A stretch of 64,000 nucleotides of DNA from Pectobacterium sp013449375 (GTDB lineage: Bacteria > Pseudomonadota > Gammaproteobacteria > Enterobacterales > Enterobacteriaceae): the NCBI RefSeq assembly GCF_048593165.1, contig NZ_CP184271.1, one strand, 5' to 3'. The stretch's first letter is position 1; every line of letters starts with the position of its first letter. Of this stretch, positions 1 to 9,785 are shown one piece after another. The notes under the pieces were generated by a model. It saw nothing but the letters and a program-made list of their open reading frames with translations. It made no database searches and was not told where the DNA came from. A program made the position numbers and the translations under genes.

Positions 1-2401
1 TGATATCGACGTTCTCTTCACGCGCGGTCTTCAGGATCTTATCCGTCGGCACCATCACGCCCAGATCGATAATTTCGTAGTTGTTACATTGCAGCACCAC
101 GCCGACGATATTCTTACCGATATCGTGAACATCGCCTTTAACCGTCGCCAACAGGATCTTCCCAGCTGACGTGCCTTTGGCTTTGCTCGCTTCAATATAG
201 GGTTCGAGATAGGCCACCGCCTGCTTCATCACGCGGGCAGATTTCACCACCTGCGGCAAAAACATTTTCCCCGCGCCAAACAGATCGCCAACGACGTTCA
301 TACCATCCATCAGCGGGCCTTCAATCACCTCTATCGGCCGTGCAGCCTGCTGGCGCGCTTCTTCGGTATCCAGCTCAATAAATTCGGTAATGCCTTTCAC
401 CAGCGAATATTCCAGCCGTTTCTTCACATCCCAGCCGCGCCACTCCGCCTGCGTTTTACTGCCTTCATCTTCTGTTTTGCTGCCGCGGTATTTTTCTGCC
501 AGTTCAAGCATACGTTCGGTGGCATCGCTGCGACGGTTCAGGATCACGTCCTCCACCGCCTCGCGCAGTTCCGCAGGGAGATCGTCATAGATCGCCAATT
601 GCCCAGCATTCACGATCCCCATGTCCATGCCGTTGCGGATCGCGTGATAAAGGAAGACGGCGTGGATCGCTTCACGCACCAGATCGTTGCCGCGAAATGA
701 GAAGGAAACGTTAGATACACCGCCGGAGATCATCGCATGGGGCAACTGCGCCTTGATGTCAGCACAGGCCTCAATGAAATCCACTGCGTAGTTGTTGTGT
801 TCATCGATCCCCGTTGCCACGGCGAAAATGTTCGGGTCGAAGATGATATCTTCCGGTGGGAAGCCAACTTCTTCCGTCAGGATGCGGTAAGCACGCCGAC
901 AAATCTCAATTTTACGTGCGCGGGTGTCCGCCTGACCGACTTCATCAAAGGCCATGACCACCACGGCGGCACCATAGCGCCGTACCAACTTGGCATGATG
1001 AACAAAGGCCTCAACGCCTTCCTTCATGGAGATCGAGTTAACAATCCCTTTGCCCTGAATACATTTAAGCCCTTTCTCAATCACGTCCCATTTTGAGGAA
1101 TCGATCATGATCGGCACACGGGCAATATCCGGCTCGCCAGCAATGAGGTTCAGGAAACGGATCATCGCCGCTTCCGCATCCAGCATGCCTTCATCCATGT
1201 TGATATCGATGATCTGCGCGCCGCTTTCTACCTGCTGACGGGCGACGTCCAGCGCTTCGCTGTATTTCTCTTCTTTGATCAGTCGTTTAAAACGCGCAGA
1301 GCCGGTAACGTTCGTCCGTTCCCCGACGTTAACAAACAGGGTTTTGGCATCGATAGTCAGCGGTTCCAGGCCGGATAAGCGGCAAGCGACCGGAATCTCC
1401 GGCAGCTTGCGCGGCGGCACGCCTTCCACCACTTTCGCCATCGCGGCAATGTGTGCGGGCGTCGATCCGCAGCAACCACCGACGATATTCAGAAAACCGG
1501 ATCGCGCCCATTCGCCGATATGTTTCGCCATATCGGCCGGATCCAGATCATACTCCCCAAAGGCGTTGGGCAGCCCTGCATTGGGGTGCGCGCTCACATA
1601 GCATTCTGAAATACGGGACAGCTCAGCGACATACTGGCGCAGTTCATCTGGCCCCAGCGCACAGTTCAGACCGAACGAGAGCGGGCGAGAATGGCGTAGA
1701 GAGTTGTAAAACGCTTCTGTTGTCTGGCCGGATAGCGTACGCCCCGACGCATCCGTGATCGTACCGGAAATCATCACCGGCAATGTGATCCCTAATGCTT
1801 CAAATTCGCTTTCAACCGCGAAACTCGCCGCTTTGGCATTCAAGGTATCGAAAATGGTTTCGATCATGATCAGATCGACACCGCCTGCGATCAGTGCGCG
1901 TGTCGATTCGCGATACGCCTCCACCAGTTGATCAAAACTGACGTTGCGAAACGCCGGATCGTTGACATCGGGAGAGATCGAGGCGGTACGGTTGGTAGGG
2001 CCGAGCACACCAGCAACATAACGCGGTTTATGCGGCGTTAATGCCGTCCATTTATCCGCGCTAGCGCGCGCGAGCTGTGCGGCGACGGTATTCATTTCCG
2101 CCGACAGCGACTGCATATCATAGTCCGCCATCGCAATGGTGGTGGCATTGAAGGTGTTGGTTTCGAGAATGTCGGCACCAGCTTCCAGATAAGCATCATG
2201 GATTTCGCTAATCACCTGTGGCCTGGTGAGCACCAGCAGATCGTTATTTCCCTTCACATCGCTCGGCCAGTCAGCAAAGCGTTCGCCGCGATAATCTGCT
2301 TCTTGCAGGCGATAACCCTGGATCATGGTTCCCATACCACCATCCAGCACCATAATGCGTTGCGCCAACTGACGCCGTAATTCATCTACCCGATTACTCA
2401 C
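1..2401 (-). CDS. metH: Cobalamin-dependent methionine synthase MetH, 3' end outside window
   Basis: Transfers the methyl group of 5-methyltetrahydrofolate through cobalamin to homocysteine. About 800 of roughly 1227 residues are in the window, read from a GTG start at 2401 (protein begins MSNRVDELRRQLAQ). The N-terminal homocysteine domain has the zinc cysteines (SFGLNC and GGCCG). The pterin-binding domain follows (VNVGERTNVTGS, then the DEVGQAD region). The last visible part is the cobalamin domain with DVHDIG, whose His is the lower cobalt ligand. The reactivation domain lies beyond the window edge. The gene is divergent from iclR, as in E. coli. The product is certain. GTG is chosen because it aligns with the E. 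coli start. Confidence 0.97.
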   Translation of the reverse strand, partial: MSNRVDELRRQLAQRIMVLDGGMGTMIQGYRLQEADYRGERFADWPSDVKGNNDLLVLTRPQVISEIHDAYLEAGADILETNTFNATTIAMADYDMQSLSAEMNTVAAQLARASADKWTALTPHKPRYVAGVLGPTNRTASISPDVNDPAFRNVSFDQLVEAYRESTRALIAGGVDLIMIETIFDTLNAKAASFAVESEFEALGITLPVMISGTITDASGRTLSGQTTEAFYNSLRHSRPLSFGLNCALGPDELRQYVAELSRISECYVSAHPNAGLPNAFGEYDLDPADMAKHIGEWARSGFLNIVGGCCGSTPAHIAAMAKVVEGVPPRKLPEIPVACRLSGLEPLTIDAKTLFVNVGERTNVTGSARFKRLIKEEKYSEALDVARQQVESGAQIIDINMDEGMLDAEAAMIRFLNLIAGEPDIARVPIMIDSSKWDVIEKGLKCIQGKGIVNSISMKEGVEAFVHHAKLVRRYGAAVVVMAFDEVGQADTRARKIEICRRAYRILTEEVGFPPEDIIFDPNIFAVATGIDEHNNYAVDFIEACADIKAQLPHAMISGGVSNVSFSFRGNDLVREAIHAVFLYHAIRNGMDMGIVNAGQLAIYDDLPAELREAVEDVILNRRSDATERMLELAEKYRGSKTEDEGSKTQAEWRGWDVKKRLEYSLVKGITEFIELDTEEARQQAARPIEVIEGPLMDGMNVVGDLFGAGKMFLPQVVKSARVMKQAVAYLEPYIEASKAKGTSAGKILLATVKGDVHDIGKNIVGVVLQCNNYEIIDLGVMVPTDKILKTAREENVDI

Positions 2402-2485
2402 GCGAACCCCATTCCCGGCCAATAAATACGATATCTATTGCGTCTATCCTAGCATAAGTAATGAACACACTAACGCCGTGCAGCA

Positions 2486-2498
2486 TGAGACTTTTTCA
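2486..2498. promoter_or_regulatory. MetR-like site upstream of metH
   Basis: TGAGACTTTTTCA differs from the MetR consensus TGAANNTNNTTCA at one fixed position. It lies 85-97 bases upstream of the metH start, in the metH/iclR divergent spacer (2402-2594). MetR is known to act on methionine genes including metH in E. coli. The site call rests on the consensus match only. Confidence 0.5.
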
Positions 2499-2594
2499 GA
2501 TCATTTGCCGATAAAAAACCCAGAGAAAGAAGAGTTGCATTCTGCGGCAAAAAAACGAAAATCAATTCCATTACCATAAAAAGGAATCGACGCC

Positions 2595-3425
2595 ATGACG
2601 CCACCAGAGCCAGCCAAACGTGGGAAAAAACCCCGATCCAGCACGGGCGCTACCGCACAGCCGACCGGGCAGGTTCAGTCGCTGACCCGTGGCTTGACGC
2701 TGCTGGAGTATATCGCCAGAGCAAACGGCAGCGTGGCGCTAACCGATCTCGCTCAACAGGCCGGTTTACCGAATTCCACGACCCATCGCCTGCTCACGAC
2801 CATGCAACAGCAGGGCTTTGTGCGTCAGGTTGGCGATTTGGGGCTGTGGACGATTGGCTCACACGCGTTTATCGTCGGCAGTAGCTTTCTGCAAAGCCGC
2901 AACCTGCTAGCGATTGTGCATCCGATAGTACGCAAGCTGATGGAAGATTCGGGCGAAACCGTCAATCTGGCCGTGCTTGATAAGACCGACAGCCAGGCGA
3001 TCATTATCGATCAGGTGCAATGTACGGCTCTGATGCGTATGTCTGCACCGATCGGCGGTAAGCTGCCGATGCATGCTTCTGGTGCCGGGAAAGCCTTTCT
3101 GGCGCATTTGCCCGATGCACAGGTCACGCAGTTGTTGCACAAAAAAGGGCTGCACGGCTACACGCCACACACGTTTAGTTCGCCGCAAGCCCTGAAGGAA
3201 AACCTGTCGCTGATTCGCAAGCAGGGCTATTCCTTCGATGACGAAGAGCACGCGCTGGGGCTGCGCTGTATCGCGGCCTGCATTCTGGATGAACATCATG
3301 AAGCGTTCGCCGCCATTTCCATCTCCGGCCCCGTGTCGCGCATCACGGACGACCGCGTCACGGAACTCGGCGCACTGGTAATCAAAGCCGCCAAGCAGGT
3401 GATGCAGGAATACAGCGGGTTATGA
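2595..3425 (+). CDS. iclR: IclR, repressor of the glyoxylate bypass operon
   Basis: IclR-family repressor of aceBAK, 276 residues, close to the E. coli length. The N-terminal winged helix-turn-helix spans about residues 28-90 (LTDLAQQAGLPNSTTHRLL). The C-terminal effector domain covers roughly 100-270 (MRMSAPIGGKLPMHASGAGKA). The first 25 residues are a basic, proline-rich tail. AAAAAGGAATC before the ATG is a good ribosome binding site. The gene lies between metH and aceK on the strand opposite to its target operon, the usual enterobacterial arrangement. AATTCCATTACCATAAAAAGGAAT just upstream may be an autoregulatory site, but this is only suggestive. Confidence 0.95.
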   Translation: MTPPEPAKRGKKPRSSTGATAQPTGQVQSLTRGLTLLEYIARANGSVALTDLAQQAGLPNSTTHRLLTTMQQQGFVRQVGDLGLWTIGSHAFIVGSSFLQSRNLLAIVHPIVRKLMEDSGETVNLAVLDKTDSQAIIIDQVQCTALMRMSAPIGGKLPMHASGAGKAFLAHLPDAQVTQLLHKKGLHGYTPHTFSSPQALKENLSLIRKQGYSFDDEEHALGLRCIAACILDEHHEAFAAISISGPVSRITDDRVTELGALVIKAAKQVMQEYSGL

Positions 3426-3478
3426 ATAAGGTGTGTTCCTCGTAATAAGCTGCCAATTATGGCGTGCTTTACCATTAT

Positions 3479-3701
3479 CCGGCGTAAAAATTATGCAGCG
3501 GTGAGCATGATCGCCGAGTGAGCGACAGGACGTCGCGAAAGTCAGTGCCGCGTCGGACAAAAACGTCAGAGACGTTTTTGAACAGCACTTGTGCTGGCCC
3601 GAAGGGCGAGCCCCATTTATGGGGCGAGTAAACGCGTCACTGACGGCTCGAATAGCGATCATGAACACCGATGGCACCGCGTAGCGGCATAATTTAGCCG
3701 G
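3479..3701. repeat. Nested foldback element (about 220 bp) between iclR and aceK
   Basis: Several inverted repeats nest inside one another. The outer arms are CCGGCGTAAAAATTATGC and GCATAATTTAGCCGG. Inside them come CATGATCGC with GCGATCATG, CGAG with CTCG, and GTCAGTG with CACTGAC. The core has three perfect short hairpins: CAAAAACGTC/GACGTTTTTG, AGCAC/GTGCT and GCCCCAT/ATGGGGC. The whole could fold into a multi-branched cruciform or RNA. There is no convincing coding frame, and the 123-codon minus-strand frame across it simply follows the palindrome. It resembles enterobacterial intergenic repeat families in style, but I cannot assign it to a named one. Confidence 0.7.
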
Positions 3702-3712
3702 AAGCCTGGGTT

Positions 3713-3743
3713 CGTAGGGCGGCGGCGACTGAGCCGCCCTACG
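3713..3743. repeat. Perfect 11-bp hairpin next to the foldback element
   Basis: CGTAGGGCGGC and GCCGCCCTACG form an 11-bp perfect stem with a 9-base loop. No T-run follows on either strand, so it is not a typical intrinsic terminator. It fills part of the 414-base gene-free stretch between iclR and aceK, of which the remainder (3744-3839) shows nothing recognisable. Confidence 0.6.
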
Positions 3744-3839
3744 TCGGGCGCGTATACGGTATCGCATAAGAATGGCGGTGCTGTGGCGCACGAAACGCTC
3801 TCTGAAACAGAATATAAACGAACCGAAGAAGGGAACTGT

Positions 3840-5570
3840 TCAAATTTCTATTCGTTGACTAAAACGCTTCCTCCGCCGGTAGGCGTACACATCCTCAATA
3901 TGCCCTTCCCTGATACGCTGCTGTAGCGCCCGCCAGTAATCCGCGCAAAACAGATCACCATGCATTTCCTCAAACAGCGTGCGAATGTGGTGGTCGCTAC
4001 ACAGAAAATGAGGGAACTCTTCGGGAAACACATCATTCGGCGCAACGCTGTACCACGGCTCTGCGGCCAGTTCATCTTCCGGGTAACGCGGCGGCGGTAT
4101 TTTGCGGAAATTCACCTCGGTCATGTAGCAAATTTCATCGTAGTCATAAAACACAACCCGCCCATGACGCGTGACACCGAAATTCTTGAATAGCATGTCG
4201 CCGGGGAAAATGTTCGCCGCCGCCAGCTGTTTGATGGCATTGCCATACTCTTCAATCACATCATGCAACTGCTGTGCATTTGCCTGCTCCAGATAGAGAT
4301 TCAGCGGTGTCATCCGGCGTTCCATGTACAAGTGCCGAATCACCAACCGATCGCCCAGATCTTCCAACTTCTCTGGCACCTCATGCCAAAGCTCATCCAG
4401 CAACTCTGGACTGATACGATGTTTATCGATGACGAAGTTTTCATATTCCTGCGTATCCGCCATGCGCCCTACACGATCGTGCTCTTTCACCAGTTGATAG
4501 CACGCCATGACCCGCTCCGCACTCACCTCTTTCTGCGGCGCAAAACGATCTTTGATGACCTTAAAGACGCGATCGAAAGAAGGCAGCGTAAACACCAGCA
4601 TCACCATCCCTTTCACGCCGGGCGCGATGATGAATTGCTCGTCTGATTCAGCAATGTAGTGCAGATATTCACGGTAATACTCGGTTTTACTGTGCTTCTG
4701 GCAGCCAATCGCCAAATAAAGCTCCGCCGTCGTCTTCCCCGGCAAAATATCCCGCAGCCAGGCCACCAGCGCAGACGGCAGCGGGGCATACACCATGAAG
4801 TAAGAACGGGCGAAACCGAACACAATGCTGGCATCCGCCTGACTGGTTAAGCAGGTATCAATAAATAGCGCACCACGTTCATTGTGATGAATCGGCAACA
4901 GAAACGGAACAATACCGTCAGGGAGCGACAACTTACCCACCAGCCAGGCCGCTTTGTTGCGATAAAACAGTTCGTTAGCCACCTGTAATGTCGCCTGAGC
5001 AAGCTGCTCCGCAGAAAACGTGCGCTGTAAATACGCAACGATATAGCCAATATCACGTGGCAAATCTTCCCACGGTAACCGCAGTGGCACATCACTCAGC
5101 AGCTTTTCCAACATGTTCTGCCAGCCGTCAGTGGGCACAAACGTCTTGGCGATAGGTCGGGGAATCTCACGAAAACGCCGTTCAGGCTGAGAACTGAAAA
5201 CAAATAGCTTATCCGGCGTCAGTTCCCGATGGTTAAACAGCCGACAGTAGACAGAATTAAAGAAACTCTCAGCAATCTCAAAGCGCGGGTAGTCCGGCAG
5301 TAAGCGGGTGTAGATATGCTTCACTCGCGCCAAAAAATCCGCGTCATCACAGCGGATACCGGTAATACAGCGCAACTGTTCGACCACCAAACCCACGTGG
5401 TGATCGTATAGATGAATACGCTGTCTCATTGCCTGTTGTACGGCAGGCCAGTCAGCCTGTTCAAAGCGCTGCTGCGCCCCCGCCGTCACTTCGAGAAAAC
5501 GTCCATATTGCGCATCAAACCCTTGCAGGATCGTCTGCGCCACCAGCTTTTCAAGGTCACGCGTCATCAT
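3840..5570 (-). CDS. aceK: Isocitrate dehydrogenase kinase/phosphatase AceK
   Basis: Bifunctional enzyme that phosphorylates isocitrate dehydrogenase to divert isocitrate into the glyoxylate bypass, and reverses this. The 576 residues match the E. coli length of 578. The ATP-binding loop is seen in APGVKGMVMLVFTLPS (around residue 320) and the catalytic Asp region in GRVVFYDYDEICYM (around residue 470). GGGAG lies five bases before the first of two adjacent ATGs. It is the third gene of the aceB-aceA-aceK operon, 46 bases after aceA. Confidence 0.97.
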   Translation of the reverse strand: MMTRDLEKLVAQTILQGFDAQYGRFLEVTAGAQQRFEQADWPAVQQAMRQRIHLYDHHVGLVVEQLRCITGIRCDDADFLARVKHIYTRLLPDYPRFEIAESFFNSVYCRLFNHRELTPDKLFVFSSQPERRFREIPRPIAKTFVPTDGWQNMLEKLLSDVPLRLPWEDLPRDIGYIVAYLQRTFSAEQLAQATLQVANELFYRNKAAWLVGKLSLPDGIVPFLLPIHHNERGALFIDTCLTSQADASIVFGFARSYFMVYAPLPSALVAWLRDILPGKTTAELYLAIGCQKHSKTEYYREYLHYIAESDEQFIIAPGVKGMVMLVFTLPSFDRVFKVIKDRFAPQKEVSAERVMACYQLVKEHDRVGRMADTQEYENFVIDKHRISPELLDELWHEVPEKLEDLGDRLVIRHLYMERRMTPLNLYLEQANAQQLHDVIEEYGNAIKQLAAANIFPGDMLFKNFGVTRHGRVVFYDYDEICYMTEVNFRKIPPPRYPEDELAAEPWYSVAPNDVFPEEFPHFLCSDHHIRTLFEEMHGDLFCADYWRALQQRIREGHIEDVYAYRRRKRFSQRIEI

Positions 5571-5616
5571 GATCTCCCGATGAAACCCGGCCAGCCGAAC
5601 ACTGACCGGGTTAGGA

Positions 5617-6924
5617 TCAGAACTGCTGTTCTTCCGTCGATCCCGTCAGCGCCGTCACCGAAGACTCGCCTCCCTGAATGATGTTCGTCACCTTATCGAA
5701 GTAGCCGGTCCCTACCTCCTGCTGATGCGATGAGAAGGTATAGCCATCCTTAATCGCTTCAAACTCAGGCTGCTGTACCTTTTCTACGTAGTGTCTCATC
5801 CCTTCGCCCTGCGCATAGGCATGCGCCAGGTCAAACATGTTGAACCACATACTGTGGATACCCGCCAGCGTAATGAACTGATACTTGTAGCCCATCGCCG
5901 ACAACTCGTCCTGAAAACGCGCAATCGTGCTGTCATCCAGATTCTTCTTCCAGTTAAAGGAAGGTGAACAGTTGTATGCCAGCAGCTTACCGGGGAACTT
6001 CGCATGGATAGCTTCAGCAAAACGGCGCGCCAGCGATAAATCCGGTGTAGACGTTTCACACCACACCAGATCGGCATAAGGTGCATAGGCTAAACCGCGG
6101 CTGATAGCCTGCTCAATCCCCGCACGGGTACGATAGAATCCCTCTACCGTACGTTCTCCGGTGATGAAGTCACGATCGTATTTATCACAGTCAGACGTCA
6201 GCAAATCCGCCGCATCCGCATCGGTTCGCGCAACCAGTAAAGTAGGCACCCCCAACACATCTGCCGCCAGACGTGCGGCAATTAGCTTCTGAACTGCTTC
6301 CTGAGTGGGAACCAGCACTTTACCGCCCATGTGGCCGCATTTTTTCGCCGATGCCAGTTGGTCCTCAAAGTGAACCGCTGCGGCTCCCGCTTCAATCATC
6401 GATTTCATCAGCTCAAACGCGTTAAGCACGCCGCCGAATCCCGCTTCCGCATCTGCCACAATCGGCAGGAAGTAGTCGGTATGGCGCTTGTCGCTCGGCT
6501 CGATGTGGTTTGCCCATTGGATCTGATCGGCACGCCGAAACGTATTATTGATGCGTTCAATCACCGCAGGCACAGAATTCGCCGGGTAGAGCGACTGATC
6601 GGGATACATGCTCGACGCCAGATTGGCATCCGCCGCCACCTGCCAGCCGGAAAGGTAAATCGCTTCAATACCGGCTTTCGCCTGCTGTAAAGCCTGTCCG
6701 CCCGTCAGCGCCCCCAGGCAATTCACATAGCCTTTGCGGGCGCCACCATGCAGTAGATTCCACAACTTAGCTGCACCGAGCTGCGCGAGCGTACATTCCG
6801 GGTTCACCGAGCCCCGTAGATTAATCACATCTTCTGCGCTGTAAGGGCGCGTAATGCCTTCCCAGCGGGCGGTTTTCCACTCTTTTTCAATATGCTGGAC
6901 TTGTTGGGTACGAGAGGTCGTCAT
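5617..6924 (-). CDS. aceA: Isocitrate lyase AceA
   Basis: Cleaves isocitrate to glyoxylate and succinate, the first step of the glyoxylate bypass. It has 435 residues. The family signature KKCGHMGGKVLVPTQEA contains the catalytic Cys, and ARTDADAADLLTS and CETSTPDLSLA line the barrel active site. It follows aceB after 31 bases in the same operon. No irregularity is visible. Confidence 0.98.
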   Translation of the reverse strand: MTTSRTQQVQHIEKEWKTARWEGITRPYSAEDVINLRGSVNPECTLAQLGAAKLWNLLHGGARKGYVNCLGALTGGQALQQAKAGIEAIYLSGWQVAADANLASSMYPDQSLYPANSVPAVIERINNTFRRADQIQWANHIEPSDKRHTDYFLPIVADAEAGFGGVLNAFELMKSMIEAGAAAVHFEDQLASAKKCGHMGGKVLVPTQEAVQKLIAARLAADVLGVPTLLVARTDADAADLLTSDCDKYDRDFITGERTVEGFYRTRAGIEQAISRGLAYAPYADLVWCETSTPDLSLARRFAEAIHAKFPGKLLAYNCSPSFNWKKNLDDSTIARFQDELSAMGYKYQFITLAGIHSMWFNMFDLAHAYAQGEGMRHYVEKVQQPEFEAIKDGYTFSSHQQEVGTGYFDKVTNIIQGGESSVTALTGSTEEQQF

Positions 6925-6955
6925 AGCAGAGGTTCCTTTTTATTATCAGTCAGGG

Positions 6956-8554
6956 TTAATCAAGCAGTGCGTAGCCGGGTAATGTCAGGAAGTCGATCAG
7001 CTCATCTTGCGTGGTAATTTGCTCCATCAGCCGGGCGGCATCATCAAAACGCCCTCCGCTGAAACGGGCATCACCGAGCTCTTCCTGAATCACAAACATC
7101 TCTTCGGCCAACATCTGGCGGAACAGCGCCTTGGTGATCACGCGACCATCGCTCAATGTCTTGCCGTGACGAATCCACTGCCAAATTGAGGTACGGGAAA
7201 TTTCTGCCGTCGCTGCGTCCTCCATCAGCCCATAAATCGGGACGCAGCCATTACCGGATATCCATGCTTCGATGTACTGCACCGCAACACGGATATTCGC
7301 GCGCATCCCCACTTCCGTGCGCTCTCCCGGACAAGGCTCCAGCAATTCCTCGGCGCGAATGGGGGCATCTTGCTCACGGCGAATATCGAGCTGATTTTTA
7401 CGCTCACCTAACGCCCGATCGAACACCTCCATCACCGCATCTGCCAGCCCAGGATGAGCCACCCAGGTGCCATCATGCCCATTGTGAGCTTCCAGCTCTT
7501 TGTCTTTACGAACCTTGTCTAACACCCAGTTATTGCGTTCCGCGTCCTTACTTGGGATGAACGCCGCCATCCCACCCATGGCGAACGCACCACGGCGATG
7601 GCAGGTTTTGATCAACAGCCGTGAGTAAGCGCTAAGGAAGGGTTTTTCCATCGTCACCGACTGGCGGTCGGGCAAAACGCGATCGCCGTGGTTCTTTAAT
7701 GTTTTGATATAGCTGAAGATGTAGTCCCAGCGGCCGCAGTTCAGCCCAACGATATGATCGCGCAAGTGGTAGAGGATTTCGTCCATCTGGAAAACGGCAG
7801 GCAGCGTTTCAATCAACACCGTGGCTCTGATCGTCCCGCGTGGCAGGTCAAAACGATCTTCGGTATAGCAGAAAACATCATTCCACCAGGCCGCTTCCTG
7901 CCATGACTGCGTCTTTGGCAGATAGAAATAAGGGCCGCTCCCTTTCTTCAGTAATTCCTGATAGTTATGGAAAAAATACAGCGCGAAGTCGAACAGGCTG
8001 CCGGGGATCGCTTCCCCCTGCCAGGACACATGTTTTTCGGGCAGATGCAAACCGCGCACACGGCAAATCAACACGGCAGGGTTGGGCTTCAACTGGTAGA
8101 TTTTTCCTGTTTCATTGATATAGGAAATCGTACCGCGTACGGCATCACGTAAGTTGATTTGCCCGTCGATGACCTTTTCCCATCCCGGCGACAGTGAATC
8201 CTCAAAGTCCGCCATGAAAACTTTCACGTTGGCATTTAATGCATTGATCACCATCTTGCGTTCGACCGGACCGGTAATCTCAACGCGACGATCCTGAAGG
8301 TCATCGGGAATACCGCGTATTGTCCACGCTTTATCACGAATGGAAGCCATTTCTGAAATAAAATCAGGTAGATTACCCTGATCGATATTACGCTGCTGGA
8401 TCTGCCGTTCGGCGAGCAACTGATTACGTGCCGGTGTGAAATGCGCGACCAGCTCCGTTAAAAAATCAATCGATTCCTCCGTAAGAATTTGCTTCTCACC
8501 TTCACCAAAACGCTGACTAAACGCCAATTCTCTGCTTATCGTCTGCTGCATCAT
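6956..8554 (-). CDS. aceB: Malate synthase A AceB
   Basis: Condenses glyoxylate with acetyl-CoA to malate and is the first gene of aceBAK. The start is placed at the ATG at 8554, 18 codons inside the longest frame, because AAAAGGAA precedes it at good spacing. The resulting 532-residue protein (MMQQTISRELAFSQRFG) matches the E. coli length of 533. Conserved family stretches include FMADFEDSLSPGWEK, the GHDGTWVAHPGL segment and PIYGLMEDAATAEISR near the C-terminus. Confidence 0.97.
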   Translation of the reverse strand: MMQQTISRELAFSQRFGEGEKQILTEESIDFLTELVAHFTPARNQLLAERQIQQRNIDQGNLPDFISEMASIRDKAWTIRGIPDDLQDRRVEITGPVERKMVINALNANVKVFMADFEDSLSPGWEKVIDGQINLRDAVRGTISYINETGKIYQLKPNPAVLICRVRGLHLPEKHVSWQGEAIPGSLFDFALYFFHNYQELLKKGSGPYFYLPKTQSWQEAAWWNDVFCYTEDRFDLPRGTIRATVLIETLPAVFQMDEILYHLRDHIVGLNCGRWDYIFSYIKTLKNHGDRVLPDRQSVTMEKPFLSAYSRLLIKTCHRRGAFAMGGMAAFIPSKDAERNNWVLDKVRKDKELEAHNGHDGTWVAHPGLADAVMEVFDRALGERKNQLDIRREQDAPIRAEELLEPCPGERTEVGMRANIRVAVQYIEAWISGNGCVPIYGLMEDAATAEISRTSIWQWIRHGKTLSDGRVITKALFRQMLAEEMFVIQEELGDARFSGGRFDDAARLMEQITTQDELIDFLTLPGYALLD

Positions 8555-8660
8555 TCGTGGTTCCTTTTCAGATTCCGCTTCATTTATCAACAACCGCCAA
8601 ATCGGCAAACCAGTATGTACATTTCTTAGCCGACAGAATTAAGCGTAATACAAGAAAAAA

Positions 8661-8694
8661 CAAAATCAAAAACAATTTCCATTTTTATGGAATT
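8661..8694 (-). promoter_or_regulatory. IclR operator of the aceBAK promoter
   Basis: On the minus strand the stretch TGGAAATTGTTTTTGATTTT matches, from memory, the IclR operator of E. coli aceBAK. It overlaps an inverted pair, ATTTCCAT and ATGGAATT (8675-8694). It lies about 110-140 bases upstream of the aceB start, in an AT-rich spacer (8555-8790). Confidence 0.7.
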
Positions 8695-8793
8695 TTAAGC
8701 ATAACCTATTAATAAAAATGAAGATAAAAATAGAAATAGAAAAGAAATGACTTTCACTTATTAATAGAAATGAAATGGTTCAGCACAAAAAGA

Positions 8794-8815
8794 AAGGCAC
8801 CTTAAAAGGTGCCTT
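8794..8815 (-). terminator. Intrinsic terminator of metA
   Basis: AAGGCACCTT and AAGGTGCCTT form a 10-bp stem. Read on the minus strand it is followed by TTTCTTTTT. It lies 22 bases past the metA stop and separates metA from the aceBAK promoter. Confidence 0.85.
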
Positions 8816-8836
8816 AGAGAAAAGAAGGAAGATGGC

Positions 8837-9766
8837 TTAGTCCAGCGTAGGATTCATGCGGCGTAAATCATAAGGCGTAATCTGGTAAACGTAGTAATTC
8901 AGCCAGTTAACAAAAAGCAGATGTCCGTGGCTACGCCAGCTCGCTTTCGGCGCTAATTCAGGGTTGTCGTCAGGGAAATAGTTAACCGGAACCGCCGGAT
9001 CCAACCCAGCGTCGTAATCACGGAAAAATTCTCCCGCTAGCGTGAGGGCATCATACTCTGGGTGTCCAGTAACAAACGCCAGACGCTTATCTTTACTGGC
9101 AAACAGATAGGCGCCAGCTTGTTCTGACTCAACCAAAATATCCAAATCTGTGTGTTGTCGAATCACATCAACCGGAAAATCCGCATAGCGCGAATGTGGT
9201 GCCAGGAACGTTTCGTCAAAACCACGGGTCAGCAATGCATGGGGTTGTAACGTTTGATGAGTATAAACGCCAGATAGCTTTTCCTTACGGGTCATCTTAG
9301 GAATACCGTAGAGGATATTGAGAGCGGCCTGCACAGCCCAACACACGAATAATGTGGAGGTAACATGCTCTTTTGCCCACTCAATGACGCGTGCGATCTG
9401 TGGCCAATAAACAACATCGCAGAAATCGACTAATCCCAGCGGTGCGCCAGTGACAATCAAGCCATCAAAGTTTTCATTCTGAATGTCCTCAAAATCACAG
9501 TAGAAGTTATTCAAATGCTCAGCCGGCGTATTCTTTGATTCACGACTATCGATACGCAACAGCTGGATATCAATCTGTAGGGGAGAATTGGATAACAGGC
9601 GCAGAAACTGGTTTTCAGTCTCAATTTTTTTAGGCATCAGGTTCAGCACCAGCACTTTGAGGGGACGAATTTCCTGCGTTTTAGCACGCGAGGACGTCAT
9701 GACAAAGACGTTCTCATTACGCAAAAAATTGACGGCTGGTAACTCATCAGGAACCCGAATTGGCAT
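8837..9766 (-). CDS. metA: Homoserine O-succinyltransferase MetA
   Basis: Activates homoserine with succinyl-CoA, the first committed step of methionine synthesis. It has 309 residues, the same length as E. coli. The catalytic Cys is in LFVCWAVQAALN (about residue 142), and the His/Glu pair is in VTGHPEYDAL (about residue 235). It opens MPIRVPDELPAVNFL. Upstream lie four tandem MetJ boxes and a perfect MetR box, consistent with repression by MetJ and activation by MetR. Confidence 0.98.
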   Translation of the reverse strand: MPIRVPDELPAVNFLRNENVFVMTSSRAKTQEIRPLKVLVLNLMPKKIETENQFLRLLSNSPLQIDIQLLRIDSRESKNTPAEHLNNFYCDFEDIQNENFDGLIVTGAPLGLVDFCDVVYWPQIARVIEWAKEHVTSTLFVCWAVQAALNILYGIPKMTRKEKLSGVYTHQTLQPHALLTRGFDETFLAPHSRYADFPVDVIRQHTDLDILVESEQAGAYLFASKDKRLAFVTGHPEYDALTLAGEFFRDYDAGLDPAVPVNYFPDDNPELAPKASWRSHGHLLFVNWLNYYVYQITPYDLRRMNPTLD

Positions 9767-9785
9767 AACCTTATATCCTCAAAGC

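Noticed and set aside
2907..3299. 130-codon frame opposite iclR
   Set aside because: It lies wholly inside iclR on the other strand and mirrors its codon pattern.
3713..3743. Terminator for iclR or aceK
   Set aside because: The stem is strong, but neither strand has a T-run after it.
3420..3791. 123-codon minus-strand frame between iclR and aceK
   Set aside because: It runs across the nested foldback element and the adjacent hairpin; the composition is irregular (many Arg, Ser), there is no ribosome binding site, and no family is recognised.
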